DNA from: Sparassis latifolia
Lineage: Eukaryota > Basidiomycota > Agaricomycetes > Polyporales > Sparassidaceae
Assembly (NCBI GenBank): GCA_018466975.1
Contig: CM031556.1
Coordinates: forward strand, 3,038,001 to 3,102,000
Length of the DNA: 64,000 nucleotides
Direction: 5' to 3'
Shown here one piece after another: positions 1-12,024 of the stretch. Under the pieces are notes generated by a model, which made no database searches, was not told where the DNA came from, and was given only the letters and a program-made list of their open reading frames with translations. The translations under genes were made by a program, and so were the position numbers. Each line of letters begins with the position of its first letter. Within the stretch, counting starts at the first letter, position 1.

Positions 1-31
1 ATAAATGTGATCGTGCCAATCGCTATTACAG

Positions 32-1943
32 CGGTCACATATTGTGGAGACAGAGCCGTTCAAGGACACCTTTGGACCCAAGGCGCAGCGCAAGAAGCCC
101 AGGCTGGACGTCGGGACGTTCGAAGAGCTTGGAAAGGTCGGTGAAACAGCGGAGGAAGAAGCCGCTCAGTCTGCATCTGGCACCGCGGAGGGGACGTCAG
201 GTGCGTCCGTAATGATGCCATGTCGACAGCCTCCCCGCTGAATGTGCGCGGCACAGACCCGCTCACTTCGATAGCGGCGGACTTCCAGCCGACACACGCG
301 GACCTCATCGAGCCCATCTACGCCAAAGGAACGTCCCGCCGGATATACGGCGAGCTCTATAAAGTCATCGACTCCTCAGACGTCGTCCTGCACATCCTTG
401 ATGCGCGGGATCCGATGGGCACGCTCTGCGAATCGGTGCTGGAGTACATCAAAAAGGAGAAAGCACACAAGCAGGTCGTGTTGATCATCAACAAGTGCGA
501 CCTCGTCCCCAACTGGGTCACGGTGAGTATATACGCTTCATTCCCATGCACAAATATCGATACCAAAATGATCTACAGGCTCGCTACATCCAGCACCTCA
601 CGCCGCGATACCCCACGTTGGCCTTCCACGCGTCACCGAACCACTCCTTCGGCAAGGGCTCGCTCATCCAGCTCCTCCGCCAATTCTCACAACTGCACTC
701 GGACAAGAAGCAGATCTCGGTCGGGTTCATTGGCTACCCGAACGTGGGTAAGAGCAGCGTCATCAACACGCTCAAAAGCGGCAAGGTCTGCAACGTCGCG
801 CCCATCCCGGGAGAGACGAAAGTGCGTATCCTGCTCCCTTGAATTACTAGCCACCAATCGCCAACCTGAGCGCGCCCGCAGGTGTGGCAGTACATCACGC
901 TAACCAAGCGCATCTACCTGATCGACTGCCCGGGCGTCGTCCCGACGTCCGCGAAGGACTCGCAGACCGCGACGGTGCTCAAGGGCGTCGTGCGTGTCGA
1001 GGCGCTCGCCTCGCCCTCGGAGCACATCCCCGAGCTCATGGCGCGCGTCAAGCCGATCTACCTCTCGCGCACATACGGCGTCCCGCTCCCAGATCCCTCC
1101 GATCCCGCGAGCGGGTGGGCGCCGGAGCAACTTCTCGACACCCTCGCGCGCATGAAGGGCCGCCTGCTCAAGGGCGGGGAGCCCGATTTGGAGGCGGTCG
1201 CGAAGATCGTGCTCAGCGACTGGGTCCGCGGGCGCATCCCGTTCTTTGTTCCTCCACCAGAGCGCTCCGAGGAGCTCAACCAAGCGGAGGCGAAGAAAGC
1301 GAAGAAGGCGGAGGCGAAGGGGAAGGCGCCCGCGGGCGCTTCGAAGGAGGCGATTGTGGGCGTGAAGCAGAACTTGGGCTCGATTATGCAGAAGAATACG
1401 TTTGTGGGCGATGATATCCGCCCGTTAGAACGGGAGGAGGCCGGAGTTGTTGCGGATGAGGAGGGGGTTGAGGTGGATGAGGCGCAGTTAAGCGATGAGG
1501 AAGAGGCCGGGGAAGAAGAAGAGACGTTGGACTGGAACGATGTCTTCAAGGGTGACAATCACGTGGATGCGGAAGAGGACGACGTGCCCACTGTGTTTAG
1601 CAAGTTAGAGAACGATGAGGTTGAGGATGCCTCGGCTTCCGAAGGTAAACAAGAATGTATTTCATCATGATGCAGGGCTGATTATCTATTGCAGAAGCAG
1701 AAGCAGAATCGGTTGACGACGCAGCTGAGCAGCCGAAGAAAGAAACTCGCATGAAGACCAACAAGGTATGCATCGTATCACCTGGATAATTTTGCTTCGA
1801 GCTGACTACCTGTGCAGCGCAAAGCGACGAACTTTTATTCCGCAACGAATGTCAAGAACAAGAACCGTCAAAAAGCCACACTGTTGAAGTCACTGCAAGG
1901 CGGGGAGAGGGGAGATGGTCGGAAACGGAGAAGGAAAACGTAG
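32..1943 (+). CDS. NOG2: Nucleolar GTP-binding protein 2 (Nog2/GNL2), 5' partial
   Basis: Circularly permuted YlqF/YawG-type GTPase that acts in nuclear 60S ribosomal subunit maturation. Exons seen: 32-200, 230-522, 579-821, 882-1644, 1695-1765, 1818-1943. G motifs occur in the permuted order: G4 NKCD in exon 2, a G5-like FHAS and G1 GYPNVGKSS in exon 3, G2 PIPGET at the end of exon 3, G3 DCPGVV in exon 4. [13 protein letters not shown] in the first visible exon is typical of the end of the N-terminal NGP1 domain, so the true start lies upstream of the window and an acceptor (ttacag, ending at 31) opens the visible part. The C-terminus is acidic (E/D-rich) and then strongly basic (GRKRRRKT), as expected for a nucleolar protein. 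The 201-229 intron would be only 29 nt but restores the frame exactly. Confidence 0.93.
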
Positions 1944-2873
1944 TTCGGTTGTCCCGCATTCCTGCCCTACCCGTCAATTGCAACCATTTGCGTTTTTACA
2001 GTTCATGTAAGTCTTTCCGGTGGATTGACAGGATTCGGACTGGTTTGACCATCATCCACTGGGTAATGGGATGCTCGAGAAAACACTTGCGATCGGAGGA
2101 ACGACTCTTTTGAGGCTGATTTTCCGGCGCGCGCGAGCCGTTCTTACGCCACAGCACCCTGTACCTACACTCCGAATGTCAGAATTCGACGAGGGACGGA
2201 TTGCATTCTTGACCGTTTCTATGCACTGAAATAATTGTGAACAAGGTCCTGCCCAGCACCGGGAAGAAAGCCAGACCATTGTTTTTTTGGGTCTTCGACA
2301 TGCCATCCAATTAACACACTCGCCTTTGCAAGAAGCCGATCGTCCTAACGAAGGCCCAACGCAACTGAATTTGTAGGGCGAGCGCGCGTGCCCTTCACCT
2401 GTACGTCGCAAGCCGCAGCTGCAGGTGCATCGAAGTCTGGCGCACTGGCAAGGTTTGATGCATGATAGATAATCATCATAGCTGGCCGGCGATCGTATGG
2501 CCGTTATGAGTCCTCGCTGCGGAGTATTTCGAAATGGTGCTAGCTAGCAGAACAACTCAATTAGTGTTTCTGCGGTTCGATGAGAAAGCGCCCTCGCACT
2601 GGTTCCGTGGCAACACACCTTGAGGAAACGTGAGCGAAGCATCGCCTAGTAGCCTCCCATCCGCCGTAACATCTGCGTAAGCCGACAAAAAGATAACATT
2701 GCTGAAGGGATACAGTGGTCGTGACAATACATAACTATATCATTACGACACTTCCAAGGACGTGAACTGACGTAAAAATGCATCGAGAGAATATCGAGAG
2801 AATAGACAGCGAGAACACATCTGATCCTTGAGTAGAGAGAACTCCGCCGGGAGGCTAGACTGACCTGGGAAGC
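1944..2873. other. Convergent intergenic region, no gene seen
   Basis: Space between the 3' ends of NOG2 (+) and the DUF2235 gene (-). A 119-codon minus-strand open frame at 2052-2411 has no recognisable motif, no typical splice pattern and Cys/Arg/Ser-rich noise composition. It should hold the two 3' UTRs. Confidence 0.6.
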
Positions 2874-5249
2874 TCAAGACATCCAGATAGGCTCGTTCTT
2901 GTACTCCGCATTGGGCTTGTACGGCCCACCCTCGAGCCCGAGCGCCTCTAACCGCGTCTTGACCGTCCGATGCATATGGAACGGCCGGTGTTTAGGCACT
3001 TGGCGACCCCTGCCCAGGTTGACCCTGCACACATCACCACATTAGTACCTGTACAGAACAGCAAGCAGGAATGCGCACATGAGATAGTCCTCCCATTGGT
3101 TTTCCTTGTTTTGGTGGCGGTGCTGCGGCGGGAGGACTAGCGGGAGGACCTCGAGCGTCCACCACCCGGGCGCAATCTTAAGCTGGTCATAGATCGGGCA
3201 GAGCGCGTCGATCAGGTCCTCCTCCTCCTCAGTCAGTGGCGCACCCTGCGACACCCGTGTTGCATCTGTACTCTCCCGGGAGTGCGCATACTCCATGGCA
3301 TACCGCGACGACGACGGGGAGAGCGCCGGCGGGCGCTCGAGAACCTTGGGGTACAGCGCGGCGGGGTCGAGCCCGACATTTCTGAGGGCCTCTCCATGGA
3401 AGCGGATGCCCGTCTTGGCGAGGAAGCACTGGCGGATCATCCACCGCAGCGGAATGCGCGCAAGGTTGTGGGTGACGTCGTTCGCGACAGAACCCCCGCC
3501 CACGTCTGCATCGCGAGATTAAGCGAAGTTACGGAAGAGAGAAGCGCACAGCGCGTACCGCAGTGACACCCGGCGAACCACACCTCTAGCACGTCCGTCT
3601 CGCAAGGCACGGCGTTGCCCCGGTTGTCCAGGTCGAACGTGCGCTCCCTATCTTCAGCCCATTTCTTACTCCGCGCTGACTTGTGCCCGGACTTAGGCAT
3701 TTCCCCCGCTTGCAGGCCGAGCTGGGTCTCGCGCTCCGTCGGGCGGTTGTAAAGGTTTGCCTTGAACTTGGCGCGGTGCTCATCAAGGGAAACGGCGTGG
3801 CGGAAGGTGCGGATCGAATTGTTCGAGGACGTGAACGGCAGAGTGCGCGGGATGAGTCCGACGGAACACACAGTATCCCTGCAATTCATAGATTCAATCC
3901 CAATGAAAACCCTAACGAGAGCGATGAATGACGCACCATACTCCGATGAACTCAATATCCACATCCATAGAGAACGCTTTCTTGAACGCATTCGACTGTT
4001 TCCAGCCTACGTCATCCGTGCGCGTGAACATCTTGTACGCAAATGGCACCTGTTGGTGGTTACTAGCTGGGAGTAATCCGACCTGGAATACGTTCAGCGT
4101 ACTGAAGCGGATATGAGACATACATGAGTATTACCTTATGGATCATACCAGCAAGGGCACGGGCGGTATATGCGCCGCGAGAGAAGCCGAAGATACAGAT
4201 CTTGTCGCCGACCGTGTCTGCAGACAGCGCCGTCAATTGAGATCTCACACAGAGAAAGAGCTGTACGTACAATTCTGCATGAGGAACTCATATCCACCTG
4301 AGAGATAATCAACTCGTCAGTTCCTCAGATCCACGCATGCGACTATATGCGGTCTCTTACCCATGACATGCGCATTCAAATTCCACGCGATCATCTCATC
4401 GAGAGTTTTGTTGACATTCGACCAGAAAGGCGTTGCGATCTCGGGGATGGTATACGTGCCAACGCCAGCCTGAACAGTCTGTCAGCACAACACCCGCCCC
4501 CAAAGGCAGACGACAAACCTGATAGTAGCACATCTGTTGGTTGCGATCATCCTTCTTCAGCATGGAGAAGAACAAGACAACGTTCGAGTTCTGTGATCGG
4601 GAGTGGGTTAGATCGGGCGCAACTCAATAGATAGGCATCCCGATTAAATGAAAAGTGGTGTGGAAGATAATCACCACGCCCACCGTCGATTGTCAGCCAT
4701 TGTTGAAGTCACCACAGTAATAGCACCCATTGCATGCATCGCGCATGCCAACGATGACAAACGGACAAGCGCACGCGATATTGATTTCGCGGGTAATCGA
4801 CTTCAGAGAGCGCAGACACGGAGGCAAATCACGACTCGTTACGAACGGATGCGACTCAGGAGGCAAATCACGCTGAAGGTCAGATAGTGTGCTGCAGGTT
4901 CCGATTGCGCACTTAAATTCGTGAAGCGCCTCGCTCCATGTGATATATCCCGAGACATGATACATCGAATATGAAGGCAAATACGCACATCAGTATCAAA
5001 CTGGTCTCCCGTCCCATCGAAGCACAGGACGAGCGTCCTCGGATGGTGGTCCGACAGACTTGGAACGACGTCGGTGTCGACCACGCTGCTAGAGATGGAG
5101 TGCGACGGGCTAATAGGCGGACTGGTCATGCTGGAGTTCGTGGGCTGAGTGAAACCGGAGGAAGAGGCGGACGTCGAGCTGGAGAGACATGGGGAGGACA
5201 TGCTGCCCGGAGAGGAGGAGGACAAGGTTATCGGGGCCGGGGGAGACAT
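2874..5249 (-). CDS. DUF2235 (Tle1-like alpha/beta hydrolase) protein
   Basis: Nine exons on the minus strand: 5249-4989, 4590-4519, 4469-4361, 4297-4271, 4217-4135, 4082-3937, 3878-3559, 3505-3079, 3024-2874, giving 531 aa. The DUF2235 signature is complete: RTLVLCFDGTGDQF near residue 80, the nucleophile elbow IFGFSRGAYTARALAG (G-x-S-x-G), and the later CDVGGGS block carrying the Asp. The family is related to bacterial type VI phospholipase effectors. Fungal members are common and mostly of unknown substrate, so a lipase-type hydrolase role is an inference. The first about 75 residues are Ser/Pro/Thr-rich with no signal peptide. The start at 5249 is preferred over the upstream in-frame ATG at 5378 because a TATA box lies 40 nt upstream of 5249. 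Intron 1 is 398 nt, unusually long here, and exon 4 is only 27 nt. Confidence 0.92.
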
Positions 5250-5288
5250 CTCGACGGCGTAGGGGACAAGGAACGAGGAGCGGGCGGG

Positions 5289-5296
5289 CTTATATA
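5289..5296 (-). promoter_or_regulatory. TATA box of the DUF2235 gene
   Basis: TATATAAG on the minus strand, 40 nt upstream of the chosen ATG at 5249. The spacing leaves a short 5' UTR and excludes the upstream in-frame ATG at 5378. Confidence 0.6.
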
Positions 5297-5299
5297 GGC

Positions 5300-6780
5300 T
5301 GGAGAAGGGGAGATGGACGTGGACCGATATGTCAACGATCAGGTGTATGATGGGCAGGGAAAGCTCCAAGGACGACAAGGCCCGTGCGCAAGGAATATTG
5401 ACCGATGCACCGAGGCACGATGGACGCTATAACAGGCTTGACAGCGAACCACAGAATCATTCTCATCGTGGTTGAGCCTTCCATTCGCGCGCTTCCTCAT
5501 CATCACTATCGCATGTATCGCATGTCCTTTTCCGTCATCCACCGCTCAAAGAACGCAGTAGCGCGTGCACAATTGATCAGTCTGCCGGAAGAACAGGACA
5601 AAGACCACGCAAACTTTCATGGTCGTAGCGCTTCGCACAGCCCAGGAGGAGGAACTCATGATGATCAAGAGCGAGTCGGACTCGGAGTCGCCGCCAATTC
5701 TTGATCTATCACGCTTACCAAATTCGGACAAATCGCCGTTGCAGCGGAGATCCAGATGTCTATATAGTGCCTACCGCGACTGCACTGCCGTAAACTGAAC
5801 TAATCGCTGGCTATTCGAAGCAAGGGAAATGGCACCCATGTCATGAGGTATCATACACCAGTCCAACGTTCGTCGGGTCCGAACTACGACCGCCCCTCTT
5901 CGACGTTGAGTTAACGTTGACCACCAGTCTACTGGACAAGAACGAGCCTTATCTGAATATTTGCGCTCCTCGTGGCTCTGCCAGCTGCAGCATTCAACGT
6001 TCAACTCTTGTCCATGTCTGTGCTCGCGCTCCACTCGAGCCTGCACATGGATGTGGTCTACTCCCGTTCGGAGTCTCTGAATCCTGCATATCGCCGCATC
6101 GCGAATCCTGAGGTGGAGGCTTCGTCGCCGCTCTGCCCATAGTGCATACCACCGCTCGCAGGCCGTAAACCGCGCCCCGAATGTCAAGATGCGGCGGCCG
6201 CAGGAGCAGTGCACAATGATAGAATCATCATCACTGCCACCGCGAGTCGAGTCGAGGTGAGGCGACCTAGACGAACTCGCCATAACTCGGTGGAGGTCCA
6301 GGACTGGTCCAACTGCCAGGCGAGGCGAGTCAAGTTTCCGAGTCGAACTCAACTCGGATCATCATGCATCAAGCTCGAGCGCGTCCAGGATCCAATCGTG
6401 ATTGCGCGGGGTCTCAAGTAAACTTGCCGTGAGCCTTTCTAGTCCTAGTGGAAGGCTATCGAGCGGATCAGAGTAACTTTTCCCAAAGCAGCTAGGCTCC
6501 TTGGACCAGAAAGCGAAGGAGATGGCGGACTCGAGTTTCGGTTAACAATATGACACTGACCCGCGGATGGAGTTCGCGGGATCAGCGTAGGGAGACCAGA
6601 CGTGGCTAACCCATATGAGAAGCAAGACAAAAATGCAGACGAGTAAATTGGGACTTCTGCACACCACCGCAAGATTGATTGGAAAAGAAGCTGCGTCATG
6701 CTCAGCGTGCTTCAAACCTCCCAATTCCACCATGTCATTGCGTCCGAAGTATTTCGCAAATTACATCACTCACAAACGAA
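5300..6780. other. Upstream region of DUF2235 gene, no supported gene
   Basis: Several open frames exist here, the longest on the minus strand at 5771-6352 (193 codons), but none shows a domain motif, signal peptide or convincing intron chain. It most likely holds promoter sequence and undetermined intergenic DNA. Confidence 0.45.
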
Positions 6781-6784
6781 CCTC

Positions 6785-7569
6785 CTATTGGATGACCATC
6801 CACTCAGCATCAGCCCAACTACTGCAGCACGAATCTCGCTTGGTGCTGCTGCTCGTGCGCCCCACGGCCCTCCGATCCATGCATGTGCATATGCTGGACC
6901 TGGCCCCCCGGCGCGCCACCGTGATTCCCCACTTGTGCGTCTGCCGCCCAAGACCGTTACGGTGAGCCTTCGTCAGGTCGAAGCGGCATGGGGCCGCGCC
7001 GTACCGTCCCCTCGGCGGAGGCTTTGCCTCCGCGAGCTCCGACACCATCCGCATCGCGCGACCTCCCCAGACAGGAGGGACATATGGTGAGGAGGGTGCG
7101 CCAGGTCGACAAAGTGTGGAACGATGCCCGTCTGGCAGCGTCTTGCGGCCGCGTGCTGCGATGTCGTCCACCTCTCGAGCGACCAGGTCGAAAAGTACGG
7201 GTGTAGATCGGCGGTGGCGCTCAGCTAGACCGAGATGGCGGTGCAGGCCGTCCTTGGGCCCGGGGAGCTTGTCATTGCGCGCCACGAACTCATCAAACTC
7301 TCGCGCAACGTCGAGAAACCGAATGGTGGATCTGGGCGTAGGAACAGGTTCCTTTGGGCCATCTTGGATGACGGGCGGATCGCAGACGCCGCGCGGGGCC
7401 GTAGATGAGGACCCCGCGCAGCGTCAGGGCCTCGTCATCGAGTGAGGTTGGAGCAGCACTGGAGGTCATATATCAGTGGGTATTCAACGAGTTATGAAGT
7501 ACGAACTCACGCAACCAAGGCCGGAGCGACGAGAGTAGCGGCAACAGCCAGGACGGTTGAGGGACGCAT
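6785..7569 (-). pseudogene. Small secreted protein-like gene with a frameshift
   Basis: Exon 1 (7569-7511) encodes a clear signal peptide, MRPSTVLAVAATLVAPALVA, and is followed by a clean 52-nt intron (7510-7459, GT...AG). Exon 2 begins in frame with A-A-P-T-S-L-D-D-E-A-L-T-L-R-G but shifts frame near a run of four C on the plus strand (7412-7415). In the other frame the reading continues with VAREFDEFVARND and LVAREVDDIAAR, repeated Arg-Glu-Phe/Val-Asp blocks like those in many small secreted basidiomycete proteins. That resemblance is general. Removing one base from the run would join both parts, so this is either a recent pseudogene or a homopolymer error. The 3' limit is uncertain: past about residue 150 the reading becomes Arg/Pro-rich and may not be coding. 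Function unknown. Confidence 0.42.
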
Positions 7570-8461
7570 CAAGGGCAGAAGTTGGCTCCTGGGGTGAACG
7601 ACATAGAGCGAGTAACACACGATGGATTTATGAATGAAAGAGGCGGGTCAAGCTAGTACTAGTATGAAGCATCTCTGTGTTAGAGGGAGGCAACGAAACG
7701 TGGTATACAAATGAAGCTCACTATTCAGGACTCGACCTTTCGGACTTGAGACACAAGAACTAGAGAATCCGAGCTGTCCAGGACATGTTATGTAGTGCAC
7801 AAATCGCTTCGCAAGAACGCTGGTACAACATAAAGCTCCATAATCCTACAATCAAAACATGGAGCTATGAAGCTCGGTGGACTAGTAGACACCTTGTAGA
7901 GGCAGGCATCGCAAGAAATACAACGCACCATTGGCAAGCTGCGTACCATCAACCGCTCGGTTCCACCTGGCTGCTCGTACATGCATATGTCTACGACTCA
8001 ATTACTTTTCTACTTGCCAAGAGCACTGCAACCGGATTTCCGTGATGATCATGGCCTGTGCATAGAAAATCTAGCCTAACACCACCGAAAACTCTCCGGA
8101 GGTGGGAGGCTGGATTCTCAGTGGCGATTCGAGCCCGTTTCAAGATGTCTTGAAGTTGATGCAGGTGGTACCGCGCGCTATAAAATCCACCGGGAGCCGC
8201 AAAGATCTCTTGCGGAGTAGAAGAGGCGAATTGCAATGAAAACAGGGCGCAGTTCGTTTCGATATCCGAGTCTGAGGTTGCTGGGTTGCCAGTTGTTGAA
8301 AGGGCCGCGGATGAAACGAATAGAATTAGCTGATTGTTGCCATATACAGTAAAGGCGCGTGTCACGTGGAACGAGGCCCACCGCTGGGCGCCTAGACGTA
8401 ATACGTGCGTCGACGCCTGCACTTGCTGCTTGGCTCGGCACCACCTGCATCCGCAGCACAA
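7570..8461. other. Divergent promoter region of the secreted-protein gene and the Zn2Cys6 gene
   Basis: No gene supported. Plus-strand 7785-8045 and minus-strand 7991-8521/8178-8663 are open but lack motifs, and the latter overlap the transcription factor start. Regulatory sequence for both flanking genes is expected here. Confidence 0.5.
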
Positions 8462-11400
8462 ATGCCACCAGTGACAGAGAAAGAGCATGTAAACGGTACG
8501 ACAAACGGTGAGTTGAAGCAACGACGGCGTCCGGGACGCGTCCCAGTCTCTTGCGCGGAATGCCGCCGGTACGTATGCTTTTCCTAGATATTAATTGCCG
8601 TACCAAGTGTCGGCATTGACTCGGAGCACTGTTCTTTAGCTTGAAGCTCAGGTGTGACCGCAAGGTACGAGTATTCTAGGACACAGGTTTCGTGTTAATC
8701 CTCATTTGTTCTTACTTGCAGGTGCCTTGCGAGACTTGTGTGAAGAGAGGATGTGCCGCAATTTGCCCAGAAGGTGGGCTTGTCTCTCACGCAAGCTACT
8801 TTTTGATGAGACGTCTTGATCTAACAATGTAGACTGCAGGCTCTCTCACTACTGGCAGAGCGAACCGGTGAGTGTCGCCACATGTACTGCAGCGCGGGAA
8901 ATACCCAGACTTGCGTCTCAGAGGCGCAATCGCCGGCGTAGAAGAATTGCACAGGGACATTGAGCGGCTGCGTACCCGCTGTGCTACTCTCGAGGATGCC
9001 TTGAGAACTCTACAAGCCAAGATCACGGACGAGCCGCATCCTCTACTTAGCGATTCACCGAATTCGTCGGGAACACCAGAGTGGTCAGGCGGTCCGACAC
9101 CTGATGGCCCGCTTCTCTCGCGTGCAGACGAAGAGGTCCTCGACTCCTTTGGTAACTTGTTTGCACTTTCATCATGTTTTGTGTCTAACGCATGTGCGTA
9201 GGCACTCTCACCCTCGGCTTGCGGGGAGAAGCGAGGTTCTTTGGGCAGACTTCAAGATCCGAGGTACGCAGAGTTGGTATTTTTTTGGGAAAATTTCACT
9301 TATTGTTCCACAGTACCTCATACACGTAAGTCCCTGGCTTGCGTTTCGCCTCACAATCTTTGTAACGTCTACATGAAGGCACCGTGTTGCGGCTACATGT
9401 CATATACATCCTTCCCCCATCTGTCCAAGGAGCTTATCGACGAAGCCATCATGGAGCTCGACGTCCCGTGCGAGAATCCAACTATACACGAGGAAATCCG
9501 CCGCGCGCTGCCATCGCTCTCGCAGGCCTACCGTCTCTGCGAGATCTTCCTGGAATACGGACAGTACGTGTAGGTATCATCAATTTCTGTCTGATTTGCG
9601 GTACTCTTCACTTCGTCGCATGCAGATGGTACCCCATTCCGCGGGAACAGGTGTTCGACGAAATTATGGGCGAGATTTACCGGGCTACGCCGTAAGTTAC
9701 CGGCATGTGCCCAACATCCCGTGTTAACATGTACCCTGCAGCCCATCAGACACCTGTTTCTCTTGCAGTCATGCCACCTCGCTCTTGTTCGCTATATTCG
9801 CGCTCGCTACTCTGTTCGACCTGGACGCCCCCCCGTACGCCATCGAGGCGCACGAGTATTATCTCCTGGCGCGGCTTTGCCTGCGGTTCGCGCCTCCAAT
9901 ACGGGACACTACACTGACGGCAGTGCAGAGTCTGGTACTTATCGCCGTGCATACCCGATGGTTCACATTCTGACCCCACCATTGCTTCCAGGTCTACATG
10001 GCGCAGTATTTGGAGCTGAGCGATTGTGAACCTGCACATACCGGCTCTCAGAAAGCGTGGTTGCTGGTCGGACTGGCTGTCAAGTTGGGATACAGCGTGC
10101 GTATTTACTTTTCGTAAGTGAAAAGGCTCATCATCATCGTGCTGTAGGTCGGCTTGCGTGAGGCAATGTGTCTATTGCGCAAAAAGTTTTCCCTGGCTGA
10201 TATTTATTCTGCAGATGTGAATAGCTCTAGGTGGAAACTTGACGATGATGCCAGCCAAAGACGAAGCCGTGTGTTCTGGGAGCTCTTCATGCAGGACACC
10301 TGGATCGTATGTCTCCGCAATATGAGATGTGACAGTCTCTTAACCACATTTCACGTTGCAGAGCTTTGGCTTCGGACGCCCACCATCCATGTCCATGTCC
10401 TTCATCGACTGCGAATTCCCCAAAGACACTCAAGCTTTCATCTCCGAATCCGGAGCAAGAGAGTGCAGCTGTACGTGCCACGCCCCTTTCTTTGTCCATG
10501 ACATCGTTGAGCTATGCCCCAGATCATAACTGGACGTGGCAGTTCTCGAAGCTACTGCACACGATCGTGAGCACGGCGTTCGGTGCCAAGTCGCCTTCTT
10601 ATGCAACCGTGCTCGACTTTGACCGCAAGGTCCGCGACTTCCCTGTCCCTCCGCACCTCCGCCCCGACTGCACGTTGCCCGAGTTCGAGCGAATGCTGCC
10701 GTCATTCTTCATGCGCGGGTTCTTCGTCGTGTCGTCCAAGGAGTCGAGTTAGTGTGGCACTGCTTCTGATGACGCAACGTCCGTGTTGATGATGTGACGC
10801 CCGCAGCGCTACTGAGCTTGCACAGGCCGTTCTTCGTCCAAGCCTTGAACGAACAGCCGGCAGATTTGCTCAGACACAGGTACGGGCCGTCCGTGATGGC
10901 CATCTATCGCTCGGCCTGGAGATCCATCAACGGCGCCAAGGAAGTATTTAAGCGCATGCCTGCCGTGATCTCGCGCTTCGGGTTGACGTGGTCGCAGTGC
11001 ATTGCTGGAGGAGTATGTTCCTCGTCTGATGCATCTGGTATGTTGCTGACGGAAGTGTTCGAAGATCGTTATGTGTCTCCTGGTTACTCGGGCGCCCTCG
11101 TCGCCCCTCGCCAGCTCTGCATTGCAGGAGCTAGTGAATTTATGTGAGTTGTTCGAGCGAGCCGCTGAGACTTGCCAAATTGCGTCAAATAATCTTGTAA
11201 GAAATGCCCACATTTGCATTCTTCCACATTGTACTGAAAGTTGTCCAGGACGTGGTGCGAAAGCTCTACCGCCAGGGCCATGAAACAATGAGCAAGTCGC
11301 AGTCACAAAAGGCGCCAGGCATGACCGCAAACGAGCTCGACAGGCTCGGCGGGAAGACACATCTGATATCGTCCAACTCCGATATCGCCCAGCAGTGCCC

Positions 11401-11770
11401 GTACGCGCAGCCGAGACGCATGGACCCATTCATCGTGCCTGTACCTGCGCCCGTGCCCGCAGAGTTCATCCACCCGACGATCATGCAGGACCTGCGCTCG
11501 TTCGACGGGCTCAACCCCAGCGGGTACGTCGGGATGGAGCCGTCACCGTTCTATTTCGACCTCCTCCCCGGCCCGTCGGGTGCGGGCGCGGGAGCTGGTG
11601 TGGGCGCCGGGGGGTTCGCGAGTTCGTCTGTGGAAATCACGCCGGAGGTGTTCGACCAGTTCTTTGCGCAGAATGGGTTCGCCGCGCCCGTCGTCGAGCC
11701 GGAGCAGTTTGCGGGCCCGCCGGTACTCGACTCGACCTGGCAGTCGTTTGTGGAACAGTTGGGATTCTAA
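8462..11770 (+). CDS. Zn(II)2Cys6 fungal-specific transcription factor
   Basis: Eighteen exons give 779 aa in an unbroken frame: 8462-8568, 8640-8664, 8722-8773, 8840-8867, 8922-9151, 9202-9263, 9314-9325, 9379-9569, 9626-9691, 9769-9934, 9992-10096, 10148-10157, 10215-10306, 10362-10470, 10523-10747, 10807-11012, 11065-11196, 11249-11770. The binuclear zinc cluster is split over exons 1-3 and begins SCAECRRLKLRCDRKVPCE; six Cys fit CX2CX6CX5CX2CX8C. A short coiled coil follows (ELHRDIERLRTRCATLEDAL), then the middle homology (Fungal_trans) region with GTLTLGLRGEARFFG, LEYGQYVWYPIPRE, RRSRVFWELFMQDTW and SFGFGRPPSMS. The C-terminus is Pro/Gly/acidic, a plausible activation region. It should bind paired CGG half-sites. 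The target pathway cannot be told from the sequence. Exons of 12 and 10 nt are needed to keep conserved text in frame. Confidence 0.9.
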
Positions 11771-12024
11771 TTAGAGTTTGCTGGGTTCAAGGGTCCGTTT
11801 GTTGGATAAAGCGCTCTGATTTGCTGTCGACCTAGACTTACTAGCCCACTTGCATTGCGTCGGGCCCATGATAGAACACCACGTGTAGCCGTAGCTTCTT
11901 CATTCTCAATACAGCGTTTCCGCAAACCGTCCACTGCTGCGTGTGTAGGGTCTCGATCCGCTTGCTCTACCATAACGTTTGTGACCCTGACTCGCTGCAG
12001 GAAGAGCGCTGAGTCTGCCACTAA

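Noticed and set aside
2052..2411. 119-codon minus-strand frame downstream of NOG2
   Set aside because: No motif, odd Cys/Arg/Ser composition, and it lies where two 3' UTRs are expected.
5771..6352. 193-codon minus-strand frame
   Set aside because: No domain, no signal peptide, no splice pattern; the length is not unusual for a GC-rich random frame.
8178..8663. Minus-strand frames overlapping the start of the Zn2Cys6 gene
   Set aside because: They are antisense to a well-supported zinc-cluster exon and have no motif of their own.
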